Below are positions 26,505 through 34,477 of a stretch of DNA of 54,866 bases, in pieces (the stretch's first letter is position 1; each line of letters opens with the position of its first letter). Position numbers and translations under genes: made by a program. Below the pieces are notes generated by a model. The model made no database searches. It was not told the DNA's origin and was given only the letters and a program-made list of their open reading frames with translations. The stretch covers positions 1 to 54,866 of the forward strand of contig JAFXXK010000021.1 in assembly GCA_017542305.1 (NCBI GenBank), in the 5' to 3' direction. The stretch comes from a bacterium (GTDB taxonomy: Bacteria > Cyanobacteriota > Vampirovibrionia > Gastranaerophilales > Gastranaerophilaceae).

Positions 26505-27535
26505 AACTGTTTCAAAAACCTTACGTCATCATTGAAAAACAGTCTTATATCATCGATTGCATATTTAAGCATTGCAAATCTTTCTACGCCCATTCCGAAT
26601 GCAAAACCGGAATAAACTTCAGGGTCAATACCAACCCCTCTTAACACGTTGGGGTCAACCATACCTGCACCCAAAACTTCTAACCAGCCTGTTCCTGAAC
26701 ATGTCTTGCAACCTTTACCGCCGCACATTATACATTGAACATCAACTTCAGCTGACGGTTCTGTAAACGGGAAAAAGCTACTTCTGAATCGTGTAGGACG
26801 GCTTGCCCCGAAATATATTCTTATAAATTCGTTCAAAACACCTTTCAAATCACCAAATGTGATATTTTTATCAATATACAACCCTTCTATCTGATGGAAG
26901 AAATTGTTTTTACGTGCATTTATATTTTCGTTACGATAAACTCTTCCCGGAGAAATAACTCTGATAGGAGGTTTTTGATTTTCCATAACGTGGATTTGAG
27001 CACCTGAAGTCTGACTTCTTAATACAACATTCTGTGCTACCGTTGTAAAAAACGTATCCTGAACATCACGGGCAGGATGGTCTTGCGGGATATTTAACAT
27101 ATCGAAGTTAAAGTATTCTGTTTCAACTTCCGGAGAATCTTTACTCTCAACAACCGAGAAACCAAGACTCTGCAATATTGATACAATCTCATTGGTAGTC
27201 GAAGTCAGCGGATGAACTTTCCCTCTCGGAGAAAATTTACCCGGCAAAGTAACATCGAGTCTTTGTTTTTCAAGTTTTTGATTCAATTCAACTTTATAAA
27301 ATTGGTCATGTTTTGCCTGAATTGAAGTTTCCAGCTTTTTTGTAATTTCATTTGCCAAAGAACCAACAATTCTCTTATCTTCATCAGATAAATTCTTCAG
27401 GTTCTTTTTTATTTCATTAAATTCGCCCTTGCGGCTGAGATATTTCGCGCGCACTTCTTCCAAATCATTGATTGATGCCGCTTTATCAATATCCGCAGCT
27501 GCCAGAGAATATATTTTTTCAAGCTGTTCTTTCAT
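26501..27535 (-). CDS. pheS: Phenylalanyl-tRNA synthetase, alpha subunit
   Basis: The catalytic subunit charges tRNA-Phe in the cytosol. The 344 residues have the N-terminal coiled-coil arm (about 1-85) and HPLTSTTNEIVSIL at the start of the class II core. Motif 2 is RFRSSFFPFTEPSAEVDV, and motif 3 is GFAFGMGVERFAMLKY. Between them lies the cysteine-rich CIMCGGKGCKTCSGTGW, a four-Cys knuckle found in a subset of bacterial PheS. The usual partner pheT is not adjacent and must lie outside the window. GAGG precedes the ATG. Five bases separate it from the upstream MBL gene, suggesting a kdsA-MBL-pheS unit. Confidence 0.96.
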   Translation of the reverse strand: MKEQLEKIYSLAAADIDKAASINDLEEVRAKYLSRKGEFNEIKKNLKNLSDEDKRIVGSLANEITKKLETSIQAKHDQFYKVELNQKLEKQRLDVTLPGKFSPRGKVHPLTSTTNEIVSILQSLGFSVVESKDSPEVETEYFNFDMLNIPQDHPARDVQDTFFTTVAQNVVLRSQTSGAQIHVMENQKPPIRVISPGRVYRNENINARKNNFFHQIEGLYIDKNITFGDLKGVLNEFIRIYFGASRPTRFRSSFFPFTEPSAEVDVQCIMCGGKGCKTCSGTGWLEVLGAGMVDPNVLRGVGIDPEVYSGFAFGMGVERFAMLKYAIDDIRLFFNDDVRFLKQF

Positions 27536-27540
27536 TTCTG

Positions 27541-28164
27541 CTACCTCATAATGTCGTTATACACTTTTTCGTATTTAATTGTTGTTTCATCTCCATGTCC
27601 GGGATATGCAACAATATTATCATCTAATTTTAATATAATATCATTCAGACTTGCCTTAATTTTGTCAAAATCACCGCCAAACAAATCAGTTCTTCCATAA
27701 CTGCCTCTGAAAAGAGTATCGCCGCAAAACAGTTTGTCGCCAATCTTATAACAAACACCGCCTTCAGTATGACCGGGAGTATAAATAACTCTTACTTCTT
27801 CATTTCCAAATTGCAACACATCACCCTCTTTTACATAAAAATCTACCTGAGGTATTTCAAGCTGCGGCAAACCTAAGAAAATATTTCCGAATTCGTTGAT
27901 ATTTTCAACTAAAACACTGTCATTTTTATGAAGTACGACCTGAGCATTTAGAGTTCTTTTCATAGCGTTTACCCCCATAACGTGGTCAAAATGACCGTGC
28001 GTAAGCAGGATATATTTTACATTCAGGTTCTCCTTTTCCACATCATTCAGAATATCTTCACAATAATCTGAACAATCAATAAGGATTGCTTCTTTTGTAC
28101 TTTCATCCCATATCAGATAATTATTGGCATCAATGGGTCCGGCTATGTAAGTTTTCATTTTCAT
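27541..28164 (-). CDS. Metallo-beta-lactamase-fold hydrolase, glyoxalase II-like
   Basis: The 207-residue cytosolic hydrolase has the full metal set of the MBL fold: HGHFDH (HxHxDH), the GHTEGG histidine, the GDTLF aspartate and the terminal PGHG histidine. It also has the SYGRTDLFGG segment common in YcbL/GloB-like enzymes. It likely hydrolyses a thioester such as S-lactoylglutathione or a related small substrate. A glutathione-type synthesis gene (gshA) lies 4 kb away, which makes a thiol link possible but unproven. Five bases separate its start from the kdsA stop; no strong ribosome site is visible. Confidence 0.9.
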   Translation of the reverse strand: MKMKTYIAGPIDANNYLIWDESTKEAILIDCSDYCEDILNDVEKENLNVKYILLTHGHFDHVMGVNAMKRTLNAQVVLHKNDSVLVENINEFGNIFLGLPQLEIPQVDFYVKEGDVLQFGNEEVRVIYTPGHTEGGVCYKIGDKLFCGDTLFRGSYGRTDLFGGDFDKIKASLNDIILKLDDNIVAYPGHGDETTIKYEKVYNDIMR

Positions 28165-28169
28165 AATAT

Positions 28170-28991
28170 TTAAGTTCTCACCAATTCAAAAATATCACGG
28201 CACATCGTAAATAACTTTTCAGTATTGTCCAAAGCTACCATATTAGGTCCGTCACAAAGTGCTTTATCAGGATCAGGGTGAATTTCGAAGAACAAAACAT
28301 TAGCTCCTGCAGCCATTGCTGATTGTGCCAATATAGGAACAAATCTTCTGTCTCCGCCTGAGCATATGCCGTTAGCACCAGGCAGCTGAACGCTATGAGT
28401 AGCATCAAAGACAACAGGATATCCGAATGCCTGCATTATCGGAATACCTCTGAAATCTACAACAAGATTATTGTATCCGAATGTTGTACCTCTATCCGTA
28501 AGCATTATTTGAAAGTTACCGCTGTCCTCAACTTTTCTGATAAGCGGTTCCATTTGTTCCGGTGCCAAAAACTGACCTTTTTTGATATTTATTATTTTCC
28601 CTGTTTTAGCCGCAGCAACAAGCAAATCTGTCTGACGGCATAAGAATGCAGGGATTTGTATTACATCGGCAACCTCTGCCGCATATTTCGCCTGCTCGGG
28701 AGAATGAATATCAGTAACTATCGGCAAATCAAACTTGTCTTTGACCTTCTGCAGCATTTCCAGACCTTTTTCCATACCCGGTCCTCTGTACGATGTTATA
28801 GAAGAACGATTTGCCTTATCAAAGGAGGATTTGAAAATGTAATTAATCCCCAGCTTTGTCGTAAGTTCTTTTATCTTTTCCGCAGTTCTGTCAAGTATTT
28901 CCTGACTTTCAATAGCACAAGGACCTGCCATAATTGTCAGCTTGTCCCCGCCTATCTCGAAATCTCTTAATTTTAATTTTCTCATATCCAT
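28170..28991 (-). CDS. kdsA: 3-deoxy-8-phosphooctulonate (KDO-8-P) synthase
   Basis: KdsA condenses PEP with arabinose-5-phosphate to KDO-8-phosphate, the first committed step to the KDO sugar of lipopolysaccharide or related glycans. The 273 residues contain MAGPCAIESQEIL, YIFKSSFDKANRSS, LTDRGTTFGYNNLVVD and FFEIHPDPDKALCDGPN, all family signatures. Start choice: an in-frame codon at 29039 precedes the promoter and is rejected. ATG 28991 sits at the predicted transcription start, and ATG 28985 is a second option. The gene supports a diderm envelope. It heads a kdsA-MBL-pheS cluster. Confidence 0.95.
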   Translation of the reverse strand: MDMRKLKLRDFEIGGDKLTIMAGPCAIESQEILDRTAEKIKELTTKLGINYIFKSSFDKANRSSITSYRGPGMEKGLEMLQKVKDKFDLPIVTDIHSPEQAKYAAEVADVIQIPAFLCRQTDLLVAAAKTGKIINIKKGQFLAPEQMEPLIRKVEDSGNFQIMLTDRGTTFGYNNLVVDFRGIPIMQAFGYPVVFDATHSVQLPGANGICSGGDRRFVPILAQSAMAAGANVLFFEIHPDPDKALCDGPNMVALDNTEKLFTMCRDIFELVRT

Positions 28992-28997
28992 ACAGTA

Positions 28998-29026
28998 ATT
29001 ATATAAAAAACAAAAGGATATGACAA
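28998..29026 (-). promoter_or_regulatory. Strong promoter of kdsA, predicted leaderless
   Basis: On the minus strand TTGTCA (29026-29021), a 17-base spacer and a perfect TATAAT (29003-28998) are followed by six bases and then ATG at 28991. The canonical +1 is the A of the start codon, and no Shine-Dalgarno is present. Confidence 0.7.
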
Positions 29027-29031
29027 GTTCA

Positions 29032-29856
29032 TTAGCCAAATTTTATTGAAAGAATTATAACAATTATGAAATAGGTAATCAAAAGAAGTATAAATTCTCC
29101 GATATACCCGAATAAAGCCAAAGCTGAACCTTTTTCGTCCCTTTTATTTGCGCAATAAGCCTGTCCGATCAGATTATTGAAGCTTAACCTGAAAATCGGG
29201 GCAAGCAGCAAAGGAATAATATAAAAAAGCGCATACTTTAAACTTACCATAGTGCAACTGCCCATAAAGCCCAATATTACAGAAAGGCTGAGTATAGCAA
29301 ATAATGCGGTAAAATAATTTATGCTGAAATATGAAAAAACTTTTTTTAAGTTATACAGGGCAAAAAGATCTTCGTTCTGTTCAAGGTATGCAAAAAGAAA
29401 TCCCGGACCTGCCAGAATTAAAACAATTTCAACAATTGCAAACAAAAAGAACGGTATTATAAGCAGGACAAGGAATGCTTTGCTTACCGTTGAAAGCATT
29501 GCAACAGAAACCAACAAAACCAAAAATACCGCTATTATAGGCATAGCAAGCATTAAAATTGCAGTTATAAATTTTATACCGGTTATAAAAATATCACCAG
29601 GTTTTGACCAATCCGGCAATAGCGCATTTTCATCGTTCATAAGATTTTGAATATATTTTAAATGATATCCGTAATCAAAAATCATAGCCAAAAAATAAAG
29701 CGGAATAGCTATCGGCAACAAATCATAATTCTTTGCTACCATTATAAAAGTCATCAGTCCCATTGCAAAAGTTAATACAACCAAAACCGAATATTTTGAC
29801 AAAAAATCTTTGTCTTTAAATATATTTTTAAACGCACTTCTCGTACTTACTGCCAT
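29032..29856 (-). CDS. DUF4013-like integral membrane protein
   Basis: The 274-residue protein has six or more hydrophobic segments and a short N-terminal amphipathic stretch, STRSAFKNIFKDKDFLSKY. The loop LPDWSKPGDIFITGIKF resembles the DUF4013 family, whose function is unknown. It has no transport signature I can name. ATG 29856 is chosen over ATG 29862 because GGAG lies eight bases before the former and only two before the latter. It has its own promoter at 29889-29916. It ends 41 bases before kdsA, in which the kdsA promoter lies. Confidence 0.75.
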   Translation of the reverse strand: MAVSTRSAFKNIFKDKDFLSKYSVLVVLTFAMGLMTFIMVAKNYDLLPIAIPLYFLAMIFDYGYHLKYIQNLMNDENALLPDWSKPGDIFITGIKFITAILMLAMPIIAVFLVLLVSVAMLSTVSKAFLVLLIIPFFLFAIVEIVLILAGPGFLFAYLEQNEDLFALYNLKKVFSYFSINYFTALFAILSLSVILGFMGSCTMVSLKYALFYIIPLLLAPIFRLSFNNLIGQAYCANKRDEKGSALALFGYIGEFILLLITYFIIVIILSIKFG

Positions 29857-29888
29857 AATCATATCTCCATCTCAAAATCAATATTTTA

Positions 29889-29916
29889 ATATTAACAGAA
29901 TGAGATGAATTGTCAA
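29889..29916 (-). promoter_or_regulatory. Sigma-70 promoter of the DUF4013-like gene
   Basis: On the minus strand a perfect TTGACA (29916-29911), a 16-base spacer and TGTTAATAT (extended -10, hexamer 29894-29889) lie directly after the stop of the 696-residue gene. Confidence 0.62.
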
Positions 29917-29917
29917 A

Positions 29918-32008
29918 TTACTTTGCTAAAAAGCCCTGCATTGATATTTTTGTTCCGGGATGTGCAAAATGCACCTGTTCGTCTTTGACATTAGCAAAAA
30001 CAGGAATAGCACCGGAATTAATTTGAGCTTCCAAATCACGAGCTCTTGCTTTTCTTGTCATCTTATCACAAGTTCTTGCCAACCATACCATAAATAGCGG
30101 AACTAATGCTATAGTTGATAAGCAAGTGAACATACTGTTATATATTTTTGCGTGTTTTACAAATTTGTTTTTGCTGTTTTTGAATATGTTCTCAAATGTT
30201 TCAAGAGCATCGGTCTGTGCCTTGTTATTAGAATCAATGTTCTTGAATGCCTGTTTGATTTCATTATCATCAACAACATCTTTAATGTCTTTACCAAGTA
30301 TAGCTCTCAGGCTGCCTGTCATTTCCGCACTCTTGTCTTTGGATAATAATTTTTTCAGGTTACCGCCGTTTTCGGTAACGAAATCGAAGAATCCGTTAAC
30401 ACCGCCGTTGAACTTGTGTATATCCGTATATTTCGAGGTTAATTCTTTATTAGACAGAACATTTATACCGCCAAAACCTTTTGGAGCAAAATAATCCCTG
30501 ATGTATTTGGTATAGAAATTCGTATCATGATCTTTTGGTGCGATATTCAATGCCAAACCTGATACTTTAGAGAATACATTAGAGAATGCTCTTTCAAGTC
30601 CGTTCGCAGCAAACAAAATTGCGCCAAAACTTGTGAAGTCACGCAGCCATGTTTCTCTTCTGTCATATTTGTCGGGTGCATTGTATAATCTTGTCGGCAG
30701 ACAGAAACCGTATAATAATGCCAGCATTGCTGAAACAGACATTGAAGCATCGTCAAATTCAAAATGATTTAAGACACCTTTCAGTTTATTCGAATTTAAT
30801 ACTTGTTTTGCCGTCTTTTCAAATATTTCGTGTTTCCCGCTGAAGGAAATCTCTTTTGGCGCAGCATTAGCATTGACAGTTGAAGCATGCTTGCTTGCGT
30901 TCAGCTTTTCAGCTTCTTCTTTTGCTCTTTGTTCATGAGCAAACGCCGGATTCTGACCATGCAATCCCCAAGAATATAATTTTGGGATAAAGGCATAAAA
31001 TGCTACTACAGCACCCCACATTCCGACAATTGAAAGAATTCTGGAACCGGTTCTTCTGTTTACAAAGCCGTTTAAAAATCTCTCAGGGTCAAATGTCCTA
31101 TCTTTCAGCTTCTTCATTGCATTACCGGTAGAATCTATAACATCATCCGTAAAATCTGTCATAGTCTTAAGAAGCTTTTTGAATGAAACTCCGGTCTTTT
31201 CTTCAACTACTGAAGAAGTTTCGGTTGCTTTATCAAATTTTTGAGTTTTAAAGGATATTTCAGCAGACATTTCATTTGCAGAAGGACTTAAATAAGCCTT
31301 CTTCAATTTCATGAAATCATCTAACAAACTGTCGGTTAAATCTTGCGGTGAACCTTCGACCTTTTTATTGATAAGAACCTTCCATAACGGTTTTTTCTTA
31401 TCTTTTGCCAACTCAATTTCTATAGCTCTGTCTGCAAATTCTTTTGCAGCCTGCTCTAACTTATCGGCAGGTAAATTACCTTCAAGTGTAGTATTCAGAA
31501 CATTTTTAAATACTTTATGATAGAATTCTGATTTTGTTTTTGAAACATTATCAAGAGTTGCAGAATTTTCATTTGCATATTCAATGAAGTTATTACCTAA
31601 ACTCTGAATCATATTTATCGGAACATTATTTGCCGTTCCTGAATATTTTTTAATAAAATGAAGAAGTATCCAAGGAATAATAAATGCACTCGGACCACTC
31701 AGGATTTCGCGAATACCTTCACGTCGAGCGAAAGCCCAATTGTAAGGACCCTCTTTTTTACCTGTTTTATCATTTACTGGTCGTCGGTTGATGCCTTCCA
31801 ATACACGAGGACCGGCCATGCCGAAAAAGTCCTGAGCAATAAAAGACACAATGAAACCACCGTTAGTTAAAGCATCTGCTACAGCTACCGGAATCTGTTC
31901 CAAACCCTGAAAAGATGGCTGAGCCGCAGTTTTTACAACCTGGGGCTGAACATTTTTTTTATTGTTTACAGATTTTATATCTGCTGCTTTTATTGCCTGT
32001 ATCGCCAT
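29918..32008 (-). CDS. Large lineage-specific membrane protein with two F-x-G segments
   Basis: No named family is recognised. The 696 residues have PSFQG at 31-35 and a second EISFSG near the middle, each followed by similar material. The first is followed by a hydrophobic helix with GPRVLEGINRRP, a charged loop and another hydrophobic helix (about 105-125). The second is followed by a hydrophobic segment, LPTRLYNAPDKYDRRETWLR, and another helix. This looks like an internal duplication of a two-helix module. A long charged middle and a C-terminal helix, STIALVPLFMVWLAR, with a basic end match the 339- and 372-residue proteins. AGGA precedes the ATG. Function unknown; it is probably an inner-membrane protein. 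Confidence 0.8.
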   Translation of the reverse strand: MAIQAIKAADIKSVNNKKNVQPQVVKTAAQPSFQGLEQIPVAVADALTNGGFIVSFIAQDFFGMAGPRVLEGINRRPVNDKTGKKEGPYNWAFARREGIREILSGPSAFIIPWILLHFIKKYSGTANNVPINMIQSLGNNFIEYANENSATLDNVSKTKSEFYHKVFKNVLNTTLEGNLPADKLEQAAKEFADRAIEIELAKDKKKPLWKVLINKKVEGSPQDLTDSLLDDFMKLKKAYLSPSANEMSAEISFKTQKFDKATETSSVVEEKTGVSFKKLLKTMTDFTDDVIDSTGNAMKKLKDRTFDPERFLNGFVNRRTGSRILSIVGMWGAVVAFYAFIPKLYSWGLHGQNPAFAHEQRAKEEAEKLNASKHASTVNANAAPKEISFSGKHEIFEKTAKQVLNSNKLKGVLNHFEFDDASMSVSAMLALLYGFCLPTRLYNAPDKYDRRETWLRDFTSFGAILFAANGLERAFSNVFSKVSGLALNIAPKDHDTNFYTKYIRDYFAPKGFGGINVLSNKELTSKYTDIHKFNGGVNGFFDFVTENGGNLKKLLSKDKSAEMTGSLRAILGKDIKDVVDDNEIKQAFKNIDSNNKAQTDALETFENIFKNSKNKFVKHAKIYNSMFTCLSTIALVPLFMVWLARTCDKMTRKARARDLEAQINSGAIPVFANVKDEQVHFAHPGTKISMQGFLAK

Positions 32009-32130
32009 GTTCCTACTTTACTTATTCATAACTAACTACACATATCATATAAATATAAAAACTTTCACTCATTATCTATTGCTTTTTTGTGGGGGTTTCA
32101 TTAAGTTATTTTAACAAACCGCATGACAAC

Positions 32131-32149
32131 AAGTGTACTTAGTATACTT
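32131..32149. promoter_or_regulatory. Near-perfect inverted repeat upstream of the 696-residue gene
   Basis: AAGTGTAC TTA GTATACTT is an 8-base inverted repeat with one mismatch, in the 207-base gap between gshA and the 696-residue gene. No T run follows, so it is more like an operator than a terminator. The rest of the gap is AT-rich with no clear feature. Confidence 0.25.
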
Positions 32150-32215
32150 AATACAAAACAAAAATTCAAGCTTTTTACTACAAATATAACAGAATATTAC
32201 AAAATCTTTAAAGTA

Positions 32216-33544
32216 TTATGAATAATAAGCAAGAAGATTATCAATATTCTTATTCCAGCTTCCGTACCAATTTTTGAGAGTAACATCCGCAGGAGAAAGA
32301 CCGTCAGTAATATACTGTTTAATATATTCAAGATAAACAGCCTCCTGCGGATAGGCTTCCCTTAAACCATGCTCGGCAATACTTACTATTTCTTTTGCAA
32401 ACGGTAATATTGAACCGTTTTTCAACGGAGTTTGAAGAGCATACTTCGGAACATTATATCTTAACTCGGTATAATCTTCTTTTGACAAATCCTTTAATAA
32501 AGCTTCTATATCCTCTATAGCCGTATCAGAATATAAAATTCCCTTATATAAAGCCAGCATGGCAAACGGTGCAGAACCATTACAACAGTCATGATTTCTG
32601 ACCTCTATAAAGTTCCTGAGTCTTACTTCGGGGAAGCACAAATTCGCCTGTAATAAATAATCTTCCATGCACGCATTAAATCCGGCATGCCCGTATTCCA
32701 TATAATCTTTGAAATTTTTATCTCCGGAAATAACAAAAGGTTCATCATTCCTGTTTATGAAAAGCATAGGTATTTCAAGGACTTTATCAATATAACTGTC
32801 AAAACTTTTAGACACATCATCAAAATCACAGAAAAAACCGCAGCGGTCATTATCCGTATTCAGCCAGCTTAACGCCCTGAAAGACTTATAACCCGTATCA
32901 ACACCGCCTCTTATCGGAGAATTCGCAAACATTGCAGTAACAAACGGGGATAACATATTTGCTATCCTGAACTTGCGCATGGCATCTTCTTCATCCGTAA
33001 AATCGAAAGTACCCTGAATACCTGCAGTTTCTCTCATCATCACATCCGCCAAAATACCCCACAAATATTTTGCCATAATTTCATACCTTTTTTTAGGTAT
33101 TAATCTTATATTTTTATAGGTAGAAACCGGTGATACTCCATATTTTAGCAATTTAATTTGTTTTTGTTCCAAAAAAGGTTTCATTAAATTATCAAGTGTA
33201 TTAACCCGCTGTTCCAATTCGGATATATTTGTTTTTGGCTCAAGGCTGAACTCGAGCTGGCAACCCGGCTCTAAGGTAATAGTATCGTGACATTGTTTTA
33301 AACCTATTATATTAAGATTGTCCGTTATATAATCCCAATTTTCAAATCGGGCAAATGACCTTAAAAACTCACAAATACCGTTCTCTCCGCAGTATGCGGC
33401 AGCCTGACCGTCAATACAATTCACAGGCAGTCTTTCGTACTCCAAACCTATTTTTAAATCAGATTTAGGTTTAAAACCTGATATATAAATATTCTTAATA
33501 TCACTGTATGACAAATGTGATAAAGTATCAGCAGTCGTATTCAA
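32216..33544 (-). CDS. gshA: Glutamate-cysteine ligase (GCS2-like)
   Basis: The enzyme joins glutamate and cysteine with ATP, the first step of glutathione synthesis, in the cytosol. The 442 residues contain KIGLEYERLP and the active-site strand ITLEPGCQLEFSL near residues 93-105. They also contain METAGIQGTFDF-like (MMRETAGIQGTFDF) and FIEVRNHDCC, segments that fit the plant/alphaproteobacterial/cyanobacterial-type ligases. The start codon is TTG at 33544, six bases after a perfect GGAGGT; no in-frame ATG fits better. No gshB is in the window, so the product could be gamma-glutamylcysteine or be completed elsewhere. It shares a divergent promoter region with rsmA. Confidence 0.88.
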   Translation of the reverse strand: MNTTADTLSHLSYSDIKNIYISGFKPKSDLKIGLEYERLPVNCIDGQAAAYCGENGICEFLRSFARFENWDYITDNLNIIGLKQCHDTITLEPGCQLEFSLEPKTNISELEQRVNTLDNLMKPFLEQKQIKLLKYGVSPVSTYKNIRLIPKKRYEIMAKYLWGILADVMMRETAGIQGTFDFTDEEDAMRKFRIANMLSPFVTAMFANSPIRGGVDTGYKSFRALSWLNTDNDRCGFFCDFDDVSKSFDSYIDKVLEIPMLFINRNDEPFVISGDKNFKDYMEYGHAGFNACMEDYLLQANLCFPEVRLRNFIEVRNHDCCNGSAPFAMLALYKGILYSDTAIEDIEALLKDLSKEDYTELRYNVPKYALQTPLKNGSILPFAKEIVSIAEHGLREAYPQEAVYLEYIKQYITDGLSPADVTLKNWYGSWNKNIDNLLAYYS

Positions 33545-33564
33545 AAGATGACCTCCATATATAT

Positions 33565-33593
33565 ATTATAACATCAAACATAATATCAGATAA
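33565..33593 (-). promoter_or_regulatory. Promoter of gshA with extended -10
   Basis: On the minus strand TTATCT (33593-33588), a 17-base spacer and TGTTATAAT (hexamer 33570-33565, perfect TATAAT) predict a leader of about 14 bases carrying GGAGGT before the TTG start. Confidence 0.6.
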
Positions 33594-33600
33594 CATTTTG

Positions 33601-33628
33601 TTACACATTACCCTGCTTGTGATATTAT
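33601..33628 (+). promoter_or_regulatory. Promoter of rsmA-ispE
   Basis: TTACAC, a 16-base spacer and TGATATTAT (extended -10, hexamer 33623-33628) put the start about three bases before the ATG at 33638. AGGA is present but would lie at or upstream of +1. Confidence 0.5.
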
Positions 33629-33637
33629 AGGATTAAG

Positions 33638-34477
33638 ATGAATTACTTTGAACAAGCTAAATATTTCAGAACAAAAAAGAGATTAGGTCAAAACTTTCTT
33701 ATTAACGGGGAAGTTATACAGAACATATTGGAATACTCTGATATTCAACCGACGGACACAGTACTTGAAATAGGTCCCGGTGTCGGATTTGTAACAGAAC
33801 AGCTCATAAAAAAAGCGAAAAAGGTAATTGCGGTAGAATTAGACGAAGAAGCAATTAAAGAACTTGAAAAACTAAATGCGCCTAATCTGACAATTATACA
33901 TAAAGACATCTTAAAAACGGATTTGTCAGAATTATGCGACGAAAAAATCAAGGTCGTTGCGAATATTCCTTATTATATAACGAGTCCGATATTAGCGCAT
34001 TTACTTGGTGAAATAGATGATTTAAACAACAAAAACAGAAACAAAATTACGGATATTTTGCTGATGGTTCAGGAGGAAGTTGCAAGGAGAATGGTTGCGA
34101 CTGAAAAATCTCCGTCTAAACAGTACGGACTGCTGACTTTATTATCACAGTTCTGGGCAAATGTAGCAATAAAAGAACTTGTAGGTCGACGCTCATTTTT
34201 CCCTGCTCCAAAAGTCAATTCAGCACTTGTTTATCTGAAAGTAAGAGAAAAACCGTTATTGGAGTTGAGTGACTACAGCCATTTCAGAAAAACCGTAAAA
34301 GCAGCGTTTTCACAAAGACGAAAAAATATAAAGAACTGTTTACTCAGCGGAGGTTTTTCAAAAGAAGCCATCCAAAAGTCAATGGCTGAACTTGGTTTAG
34401 ATGAAAATACCCGTGGGGAGAAGTTGTCTGTTGAGATGTTCGGGAAATTATCGGAGGCATTGATCCGTAATGCATGA
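33638..34477 (+). CDS. rsmA: 16S rRNA (adenine1518/1519-N6) dimethyltransferase
   Basis: RsmA (KsgA) dimethylates two adjacent adenines near the 3' end of 16S rRNA during small-subunit maturation. The 279 residues have the N-terminal KKRLGQNFLING, SAM motif I LEIGPGVGFVTEQL, the acidic VIAVELDEEA and catalytic motif IV NIPYYITSPIL. The C-terminal helical domain includes AAFSQRRKNIKNCL. Length is typical. The last eight bases overlap ispE, giving a coupled two-gene operon, an arrangement seen in many bacteria. Confidence 0.96.
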   Translation: MNYFEQAKYFRTKKRLGQNFLINGEVIQNILEYSDIQPTDTVLEIGPGVGFVTEQLIKKAKKVIAVELDEEAIKELEKLNAPNLTIIHKDILKTDLSELCDEKIKVVANIPYYITSPILAHLLGEIDDLNNKNRNKITDILLMVQEEVARRMVATEKSPSKQYGLLTLLSQFWANVAIKELVGRRSFFPAPKVNSALVYLKVREKPLLELSDYSHFRKTVKAAFSQRRKNIKNCLLSGGFSKEAIQKSMAELGLDENTRGEKLSVEMFGKLSEALIRNA

